A stretch of DNA of 64,000 nt from Isoetes taiwanensis (Eukaryota > Streptophyta > Lycopodiopsida > Isoetales > Isoetaceae), in the NCBI GenBank assembly GCA_021234155.1, contig JAJEKV010000025.1, positions 9,923,017-9,987,016 on the forward strand, read 5' to 3'. Shown here one piece after another: positions 56,371-64,000 of this stretch (the stretch's first letter is position 1; each line of letters begins with the position of its first letter). Both the position numbers and the translations under genes were made by a program. The notes under the pieces are model-generated. The model had not been told where the DNA came from and searched no databases. It saw only the letters and a program-made list of their open reading frames with translations.

Positions 56371-57935
56371 TGTGGCCCCGGACTACATACGGTCCGGGGC
56401 GGTATCTTTATTTCTTGCCGCATCCCGAACCCGGTAGCGATGTGCGTGTAGCCAGGTGAGTAGCCCTAAGGGGGGCAACTTGCAAGGTATGTGCAATTGT
56501 AATTAATGTGCACATTTACCAATGTGCACATTTATTAAGGTGCACACCGTTCCATGTGGGCACATTTTTGCCACCTAGCCATTAAAGGCAAGTGGGCCCA
56601 TTCCCAATTATCCCACATGCTTAGAAGGATAATTGGAAACCCTAGCCCTAAACCCTTGTCTATTTAGGATAGGAAAACCCTAACTTGCTATTTTCGTCCA
56701 TAGGATTCTAGAGCTCTGTTTTGGCTGCCCCAGGAGCCAAAACCGCTTCCCAGACTCTGTCTAAGCGAATTGCACCATTAGCTTCCCTTGATTCGAGTAG
56801 TTCAACAGGATGGTCGAACTCAGGTCAGGAGGAGCAACCCAAGGATCAGGTATTTAGTCAATTTAATAGCCTAAACCGTCTTCCAGTCATTGTAGCATTA
56901 GGTTTAGCCTATTAAATTGCCCATAGTAGCCATCTAGATTCTTAGATCCCAGACACTAACTAAAGAACCTAACTCTATGATATAGATTAAGTCTAGTTCT
57001 TTAGTTCTTACATCGATGTATATGGATGATGTAGCTCTGGAACTCCTTGTATTGGGAAGGGGGGTAGAAGCCCTAAAGCTTGGTAGTTGATGCTCCTAGA
57101 AGTAGCCTCTCTAGCACACTATAGATTCGGCCCATGTACAAGAGCCCCACCTGTGGTGAAGGGGGCGGCGGGCCAAGAAGGAGGTCTAGTGTTCCTCACT
57201 CTTGGCCGGTCCCTCCGGTGTGTAAGGCCTCACCGGGGATCATTGTGACTAGGCCCAAAGCTTACCACCGAAAAGGTAAGGTATGGGCTCGACACCCGTG
57301 AAGTGGTGTTCACTTTCCGTCGATTCCTACCGGGACACGGGCAAAGGGGCCCTCTAGTCACCTTTGAGTCAGCATGTAGATCTCCGGAGGGAGTGATCCC
57401 TTACCCCCCCCATCGAACGGGAGATGAAACCGAGAACAGCCCTTTGGCTATGCATCCCCATGGGGGCTGGTGTCCCAACACTTTTCGTACCCCACCGCAG
57501 TGTGCACAGTGAGGGGCCCGGGATGGAGTGGACAACCCTATGCCATGTTCTTATGCTAGCCAAATCCATTGCCATGAATTCTCGCCCAAATGAACTCACG
57601 AGACCCAAGCCGTCAGTCATCCCTTTGAGTCTGAGCCTTGGGTAGGTTTTCCCTTACGTATGATGCTGATCATTGTCTATGCAGATGTTGATGCACCACC
57701 CTTCGAGGTGGATATGTGATTATGTTGTATACCCGACATGTATGTTTACGCTTCCGCTGACTAGGTAGGCCGAGGCGGGGATAAAATGACCCCTTCACTC
57801 TTCCCCTTCGGGACCTCGTTACGGGTCGCGATGATATGTGGAGGGCCCCTCGGCATCGGTGTTGGCCGGGTATGGGGGATGAACTCCTATTTGTATACGG
57901 TGAGTGCACCGTGTATTACGAGTAGGGGCGCCACA
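56371..57935 (+). repeat. 3' LTR of the H3-carrying chromovirus
   Basis: It aligns to the 5' LTR along its whole length. The segment 56,461-57,045 differs by about 2%. The first ~90 bp and everything after ~57,110 differ strongly, with changes clustered at CTG/CAG versus CCGG/CGG sites (for example ccctctggtg against ccctccggtg, caccaggga against caccgggga). Confidence 0.92.
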
Positions 57936-57981
57936 CGAGGCACTGGTAAATTAGAAGGAAGGCCGTCCATTAGGAGCGTTG

Positions 57982-58445
57982 CAATGTGCCCAACAACTTA
58001 CACAGCTTATGGGGAGAACATATCACGCCTGGAAGTCATGTGCAAAGCTTTGCAGGAAACCCTAAACACGCAGCAGGCTGATTTAGTCTCCAAGAAGGAG
58101 CTAGTTGTCCAGTCCCAGGCTAAGGGAGCTTTCTTCTCGGCTTCACAAGAAAAATTGCAGAAAATAAAAGACAACATCTCATGTCTTCAAGCCCCGACAG
58201 TGTTCGATGTCGGTGCCTCTGAAGCTAACAGCTTAGAGAGAGAGAAAGACATGGCAGAGTACATGCTCAAAACCCTTGTTGAAATGGGGGGTGGCCCAGT
58301 AGATGACGGGATAGTTCAACAGGTGGCCACTGTAGCTGCTGAGGTTGCAAACAATGAAGTGCAGCTTTTGCAAAAAGCCCAAATAAAGATTTCATGTAAT
58401 GTCAACAAAAGGCTCGGGGAACTTACAACGAGAGGCGGCTTGTGA
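57982..58445 (+). pseudogene. Possible gene fragment inside the TIR transposon, right part
   Basis: ATG 57,982 opens MCPTTYTAYGENISRLEVMC; 154 codons to the stop at 58,443. It is largely helical and coiled-coil-like (RLEVMCKALQETLNTQQADL, EREKDMAEYMLKTLVEMG), with no known domain. It may continue the gene begun at 39,777, on the far side of the chromovirus insertion. Confidence 0.4.
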
Positions 58446-61236
58446 GCATCTATCCCTGCCATTCAAAGTTGCCAATTGAGATGAGGAGAGATGCTCCACA
58501 TGCGGGCTCGCGGGTTTCGGGATGATTACACCCTTTAGTCCGGAAGGCAAAATGTGGCCCGCGTATATCATGTCAACTGCACCACTTTGCTTTTGGAGAA
58601 GACACACTGCCTTGAATGCTCAGAAACAGTTCCAGCTATATGCCTGGAGAAATCTACACCATTTGATACAAGCCATGAATTGTGCTTTCTAAGACAGTGC
58701 TGCACAAAAAGAGTGTCATGAATCTTGTCATCACTCAAGTAAAAATGGGTTTCCTTCAATAGTTTTTTGATCCCAGAACTGATGTCCATCCTATACGTGA
58801 TGTGGACGAGAATTGTTATCTGTCATTTGTGCCAATGCTGGCTTTGAACCTCCCTTTGTATTTTTATGTTGTAATTCTCGCAAAAATCAATTACGAAAAC
58901 AATGGTGCCATCTTGGATATTGTCCGGTAACTCCGAATTGCATGGCACGCCATCTAGCCCTGTAATTGTGTGGCACGAATATCTTCAATGTGGAACACAG
59001 ATATGAAATGAAATCCTTCACTGCCGTTCTCTTGTAAGACAATCTAAGGACTAGCTTTGGTCCTTTTTCTTTTTTCCCCTTGCCATTTGAGGTCGTCTTG
59101 TCTTTGCGGCCTGGGATTTGTGTCCCACCAGCTTCCTTGGTTTCTTACTTTTGTTTCCCTTCTTCTCAACTTGTGTATGCAGCTTGGTCGTGTCCCACCA
59201 ACTACCTTGGATTTCTTACTTTGTTCCCTTCTTCTCAACTTGTCTTGCTTCCAGGGCTGTGTCCCACCCGACTACCTTGGATTTCTTACTTTTGTTTCCC
59301 TTCTTGGTGGCATTGGCTCTTTTCTTTTTGCAGCCCACTTGGCACCTCCTTGGTAACGCGCAATCTGCAACTCCACTTCTTACGTCTCCACTTTGGAATG
59401 CACAACAAGGTGCGTAGCATAAAAACGTAAGATTAGCGCAAGTTGAAAGCACAAAAGCGTGTCGGCGGATGACGGCACATATCGGCTATGTTTGATGCAA
59501 TAAAAAGAGTATTACCTTTTCAAACGTCTTCCATTCAAGCAAGAACTCATGATTCTCTTTTCTCTTGGACATATACGAAGACTTTTATGCCACACCGACA
59601 TTCTGTCGCATCAAGCGGTCATGTTTATACCATTCTTCACCCCTCGCTTTGTTGCAAACCCGCGACCCTCGAGCTGGGTTGAGTCATACATATGTTGGTC
59701 GGCCGGACACTTCTCACCGTGTCCATTGGACCTCGCAGTGCACTTGCACTCTTCACCATGAAATCCGCCACGACTTTAATGCATTCAGGGGGCTACCCCG
59801 GCATACTCCAACTTCATATGGTATATGCAACAACAGGGTTTCCCTTTCTGGACACTTTTCTTTATATAAATAGGCTTCAACTTCTCCGAAAAGCCTTTAA
59901 GCAAACAGTGGTGTTCAGGATGTGCCTTTTTGTATTGTTGAAATACCAAGAAATGAATGGTGGCCGTTGGTTAGAAATATTTATGCAATAATAGCAAAAA
60001 AAATTTGTATGGAAACTTATACCGTGGTGACCTCCATTAGGTGCAAGGGATAAGAAATTGAAGCCCTCGACTCTCCAACAGTGTTCACAACATCTTTCTT
60101 GCAAGGAGAGACTCTGCTATTTTGTTTCCAGAATTCTGTTATGCTTGCAAGCAGGGGTGAGAGAATCGCACCTCAACCTCCTTTGGAAGCAAGACCACGG
60201 ACCATTTCCAAGGACGGCTTCCGATTTTCTTAATGCGGCCGGTTGCAATTGTTGACCTCATGCAACCTATAATAAGAAATATTGCACATTAATCAATGAA
60301 CATATCCCAGCCAGCATCACTCAGCAGATACAAGCACTTAAAAGCATGAAGAAGCACAGGCATGAAAGCAAGAATTAGATGTACCTAACAGCCCTGCCAT
60401 AGTGGAATTGCATCTCGATTTTGTGGAAGAAGCCATCACCGATGTCGAGGTTACGGCTCTCCAAATATCATGGTTCCTTTGCCTCTTTGTGGCGCCATTG
60501 TGCTGTTTCAAGTTGTTGAGCAGCACCCCGCGCCTTGCACTCCTTTGGATTTGGCAAAATTCCGGTTCCGAGATTTCCATTTTAGTGGTGATGAACCACC
60601 CTCTTCATCACATCGCCTTGAGTTCTGGTGAATGCTTTTTGGTGAGCTTGTTGAAGTAATCAACTACAAGCTTGGCTATTTCTTGCTCGTCTCGTGCTCC
60701 TCCTCCCGCTCAACCGGGCCGCTTTCCTCATTTTATTCCGTAATCAGATTCTCTTTCTTTCTCTCGCATCCAATTTCTTGTAAATTGCGAGGAAACCGGA
60801 TCTTCACGCGATATTTCCCCGTGTTGCATTGACATCCAACAAATGAACACAACATTTTTGGAATTCATCGGGCCGAAAAGTCCAATGCTAAACGTGTGAT
60901 TGCCTCCAGCCGGTGTCGTGGAGCCATGAAATTCCCGAGAGGGGAGAATAAGTGAATTGAGGGAGAATTTTCGCGGCCATGAGGTCGAGGTAGTTCTCTG
61001 GGCTCGACCGAATTTGCAACGTACTACCACTAAAAATCCAGCCAAAATCCCACAATCATTTTCCCTAACGGTTCGTTGGTGAGGTGGACGTCTGCGTAGT
61101 ACATGAAGGGCGCCAAAAATGACGGGGCCGCTTCGCCCACCAAAGACCCAAATTAAGCAAAAGCAGGGGTGCTTTAAGCAGGCTAAACCCCTGCTATAAG
61201 CATGCTATAAGCATGCGTCCGGACGCATGCTTTTGA
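58446..61236. other. Right arm of the TIR transposon
   Basis: Non-coding or decayed. Minus-strand frames at 60,728-61,045 (HGSTTPAGGNHTFSIGLFGP) and near 59,050-59,450 (Lys-rich repeats) may be pieces of a captured gene, but none has a recognised domain. A ~70-bp tandem repeat lies at 59,117-59,320. A palindrome, gcatgcgtccggacgcatgc, stands at 61,211-61,230 next to the right TIR. Confidence 0.45.
59117..59320 (+). repeat. Tandem repeat, ~70-bp unit, three copies
   Basis: gtgtcccaccaactaccttg and the following atttcttacttt.gtttcccttctt recur at about 59,119, 59,189 and 59,260. Confidence 0.75.
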
Positions 61237-61263
61237 TACCCACCAGCATACTTTTACCCGCTT

Positions 61264-61855
61264 ATGTTAGACAACCATTTTTTTCATCATATCCCTTCTT
61301 CCACCTCTACTTACACCTGGTCAAACAAGCAAGATCATAACACAAGAGTATATTGTATCCTTGATAGATACTACATTTATAATATGCAGGATGATTTTTG
61401 GAGCATTTGCCTTGTTTATGGTGATGAATGTATATCTATCTCTGATCATCAGCCTCAGTTCTTTGTTACCAAGCATACTCTCTCTATAATGAGACATGGT
61501 AATATTTCTTTCAAGCTGAATTGCTCCCCTTTGGACTTGGATTCCTTTTGCAGTGAGTTTATTGCCTACTATAACACTCTTCCCAAAGTGAGATCCTTCA
61601 ATTCTATGAGATCCTTCTATGCTAATATTAGGGAATCTAAATCTTGGATCAAACAGTGGTATAAGCAGTTATATGACAGTAAATTGGCCGAAAAAAGTTC
61701 TTACCAATAGGAAATGAAAGAAATGAGATTAAAACTTCAAGATGATCCTCTTAATATTGAGCTTCATTGGCAAGAAGGTAACCCTGAAATGATTATTAAA
61801 ACTATTGAGGAGCTAGAAGCAAAGGAAGGAAGGAAGGAAGGAAGGAAGGAAGGTT
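61264..61855 (+). pseudogene. LINE-1 ORF2: endonuclease end and linker
   Basis: MLDNHFFHHIPSSTSTYTWS, then RVYCILDRYYI and CISISDHQPQFF complete the endonuclease begun at 39,013 (the SDHQP block is its last catalytic motif). SWIKQWYKQLYDSKLAEKSS is the linker toward the RT. A stop at 61,708 and a (GGAA)n tract at 61,819-61,853 follow. The rest of this LINE lies beyond the minus-strand LINE, outside the window. Confidence 0.82.
61819..61855. repeat. (GGAA)n microsatellite at a LINE 3' junction
   Basis: Eight or so GGAA units. On the minus strand they form the TTCC tail of the LINE at 61,856-64,000, joined to LINE-1 coding sequence (EELEAKEG). Confidence 0.75.
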
Positions 61856-64000
61856 CTTTTATCGTCCGCGGAGGCCAATCGGCCTATGGGACCCAAATTA
61901 CAGGGGTGCAGCAAGCCCGTTGCTACTCGGATTAAAAAACCCCCCCTTACGAGGGAAAAACCGTCGTAGCAACAAGCCTGCTGGTAGCTGAATAAATATA
62001 CATATACATATGAATTCCCGGCACCTCAGGTAGGCGCCCGGGGGCAGAGGTGAGTCCGCAGATCCAAAACCTCCTGGAGGTAGGAGCCAAGGGATCGACA
62101 AGAGAATGTAGTGAGCCCGAATCTAACTATAGGCTGGACAGCTCTTGAAGGCATGGCTTTCATCCTCAACAACCCCCCCACGGCAACACCGACAAAGCCC
62201 CTGGCGCCGGCTCCAACCCACCTAATTGCCTTAAGCCGAAGATGGCGCCCCCGCTCAATGGACGCTGATGATCCCGCGGCTTCTTCATGGGCAACTGAGA
62301 ACGCAGGTAGAGCTGTGGGCCTCGAACCATGGTGGGATTTATGTGTTGTTTGTAGTGTGCCATCTTTACCTGTTCCAGAGCATGGTGGTCCCAGAGCTTC
62401 CTCAGGAAACAAGAGTCCAAGTACCCCCTCAGCCTATCTCACGGCTGCGTCAGAGGCACCCTCGACGCTATCTTATGTCTACGTTCCCGCCCCAAAGGCA
62501 CCACTGCCCACCGGGCTCTTTGTCCTTCCAACAAGCCCCGAGTGGAAGTCGCTAAGGGCTCATCGCCATAGCGTAAGCCAAGTCGCGAGCCGAGTGTAAG
62601 CCATGCTAGCCACCTTCGAAATAAACAATGTGTCTATCGAGGGGTCGCGATGCTTTGCGGGGCATGAATCCCGCCTCCCGCAACAAGATCCGATATGGAA
62701 CTCAGGGCTTGACCCCAAGTGCGGCGTCAAAAATGCCTTCCGACCTGCTCTAAGTTGTTCCAAGTCGCCAAAGACACCACTGGGCCCCACACTCGACCCC
62801 ATACGTAAGAACGGCTCCACCGGTTCGGAACAAATGTGATCGGTGGCTCCAGTCATATAGCTCGCCATGTGACTATTGTGTTTGTATTGCTTTCGGCCTT
62901 TCCAACCTCGCGGGTCACCGAAGGCGAATGGATGCATCCCAATGCATTGATGACGGAAATTCCACCCCCACGTACTTGTAGCTGGGTGTGACCTCTACCA
63001 TCTGCCCCTGATAAGTGAGCACCGGAGGTGCTGGATGACGTGAGGAGGATATGAGGACCACCTTAGTCTTGGCCCGGTTGACATGCATGTCCGTCGCCGC
63101 GTATCGTGTCCGGGGCATCTAGGTGTGCCTGCATGCCCTCTGGTGTATGGGCCAAGAGGTCCACATCATCCGCATAGATGAGCTGCCGGACGACCTGGTG
63201 CAAGAGCTGTATACCGCCCCCCCTCCCCCCCCATTGGTAGCAAGCCAGGCTTCCAACTAGTCAATGTAAAGTCCAAAGAGTGTAGGTGAGAGGACAACCT
63301 TGCCTAACTCCAATGCCGCCGGCAAATGGATCGCCCTTCGGTTGCATGCGCCCGTCGCGGCTCTCATACGATCCACAGTACCTAATCGCTCGCGATCCAT
63401 AGGGAGCCCCAGATGGTGCAATCTCGCCCACAACTTTTCCCGGGGTACTGTGTCGAAAGCTTTTGCAAAGTCCACAAAACAGCAGTACAGGTCCTCCCGA
63501 CGGTTCCTGCTGTCCTCGACCAGGGCCCTGAGTGTGAAGATGTGATCAATGGTCGAATGTCGGGGTCGGAAGCCTGCCTGGGTAAGTGCCCTGACTTCCG
63601 CTGCCTCTGCCCATCTGGTTACCTGCTGTTCGAGAATGCCTGCGCACAGCTTGGCAAACACTGAGCTGACCATGATGGTTCGGTAATTGGCTGGACAGTG
63701 TGGGTCCCCTGCCTTGTAGATCGGAACAACCCTGCTTGTGGTCCATGACCGGGAAAAACCCTCTTGGCGGCTGTTGAACAGTCGCGGGGGCGGAGCACCA
63801 TGGGCTATCCCCCCCCCACTTGAGCAACTTCGGCTTGCAGTCAGTCTAAGTCGCTTTTGCCTTTTCATTAGCCCAGTCTTTGCGACCCTCTTCGACATCT
63901 TCTTTCGTGATCACCGGTGGTGGCCATGTTCTTGGGGGGCACATCCGTCCGTGTTCACGGGATCATAAAGCTATTGCAGTCGCCTTTCGCATTGCACCGC
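61856..64000 (-). mobile_element. Minus-strand LINE, 3' part (continues beyond the window)
   Basis: The 3' end meets the (TTCC)n tract at 61,819-61,855. Reading from the right: NYRTIMVSSVFAKLCAGILE, then AGFRPRHSTIDHIFTL, FVDFAKAFDTVPREKLW (about 63,480-63,430), VVLSPTLFGLYID, then in another frame LVHQVVRQLIYADDVDLLA (about 63,215-63,150), the intact YADD box. The C-terminus has EDESHAFKSCPAYS near 62,150-62,100. This clade matches LINE-2 and the 21-kb fragment. The frame from 63,898 to 63,257 is open; elsewhere it is interrupted. Confidence 0.82.

Larger units (their letters stand above)
40409..57935 (+). mobile_element. Chromovirus (Ty3/gypsy) carrying an H3-like gene; 17.5 kb with a Helitron inside
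   Basis: LTRs of 1582 bp (40,409-41,990) and 1565 bp (56,371-57,935) open TGTG and close CACA. PBS TGGTATCAGAGC is at 41,992-42,003, and a polypurine stretch aaggtaggggagata ends at 56,370. Order inside: two hairpins, TATA, H3-like gene; two hairpins, TATA, acidic-protein gene; [Helitron]; gag, protease, RT, RNase H, integrase, chromodomain. Without the Helitron it is about 13.2 kb, far above the usual 5-7 kb of chromoviruses. The flanks (cggga before, cgagg after) do not give an exact target duplication. All coding regions are interrupted. Confidence 0.93.
39429..61259. mobile_element. TIR DNA transposon carrying the chromovirus
   Basis: The left end is GGGTGAAAGTATGCTGGTGG (39,429 onward) and the reverse of the right end, GGGTAAAAGTATGCTGGTGG (to 61,259), differs at one base; the full TIR is 23 bp. 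GCTT lies on both sides (39,425-39,428 and 61,260-61,263), a 4-bp target duplication that restores the LINE-1 frame (QWEL/MLDN). Without the chromovirus it is about 4.3 kb. It carries two possible gene pieces (39,777-40,022 and 57,982-58,445) and no recognised transposase, so it is probably non-autonomous. A 4-bp duplication fits neither hAT (8) nor Mutator (9) nor PIF (3). Sola or Ginger groups have 4, but I cannot assign it. Confidence 0.85.

Noticed and set aside
60728-61045. 106-codon minus-strand ORF as a gene
   Set aside because: No ATG start and no recognised domain; kept only as possible captured sequence.

Overview
This is plant nuclear DNA with no intact host gene that I can recognise. 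It is a stack of transposable elements inserted into one another, most of them broken by stops and frameshifts. The plant assignment rests on primer-binding sites matching initiator tRNA-Met, a chromodomain Ty3/gypsy element, an Athila/Tat-like Ty3/gypsy element, an L1 LINE with a DUF4283-like ORF1, a Helitron, a TRIM and a hAT MITE. The genome is probably large and repeat-rich; I cannot name the species.

Layout. 1-1,560: remnant of an element encoding a histone H3-like protein, followed by a four-unit 72-bp tandem repeat. 1,560-5,550: decayed non-coding repeat DNA with a possible minus-strand LTR, PBS and gag start. 5,557-20,986: a minus-strand Athila/Tat-like Ty3/gypsy element (LTR 20,419-20,986; gag, protease, RT, RNase H, integrase, then two extra ORFs). 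Its integrase is split by a 5.1-kb insertion (9,971-15,056), and a short plus-strand ORF with its own TATA box lies between pol and the extra ORFs. 21,000-22,170: minus-strand LINE fragment. 22,171-23,460: 3' remnant of a chromovirus. 23,800-32,440: a LINE split by an L1 LINE (24,639-29,224). 32,440-34,900: non-coding repeats and an LTR relic.

34,740 to about 61,855: a third LINE that has collected five insertions: a TRIM (37,301-37,750), a hAT MITE (37,982-38,787), a TIR DNA transposon (39,429-61,259), and a minus-strand LINE at 61,856 that runs off the window. The TIR transposon was itself invaded by a 17.5-kb chromovirus (40,409-57,935), which carries a 4.3-kb Helitron (46,209-50,552).

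The chromovirus is the main discovery. Between its primer-binding site and gag-pol lie two extra transcription units, each with a CTATAAATAG box and each preceded by two copies of the same 67-bp hairpin. The first unit encodes a histone H3-like protein: its start reads MARTKQTARK, identical to the H3 tail through K9, and its C-terminus is a complete H3 fold ending in GERP. The second encodes an unknown protein with a strongly acidic stretch. The pol gene ends in an integrase with a chromodomain, a domain class that in other elements reads the methylated H3 tail. A retrotransposon that supplies both an H3 tail and a possible reader of it, with a shared promoter module, is not gene content I know from described families. 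This copy is disrupted, and some of the disruption may be consensus-sequence error.
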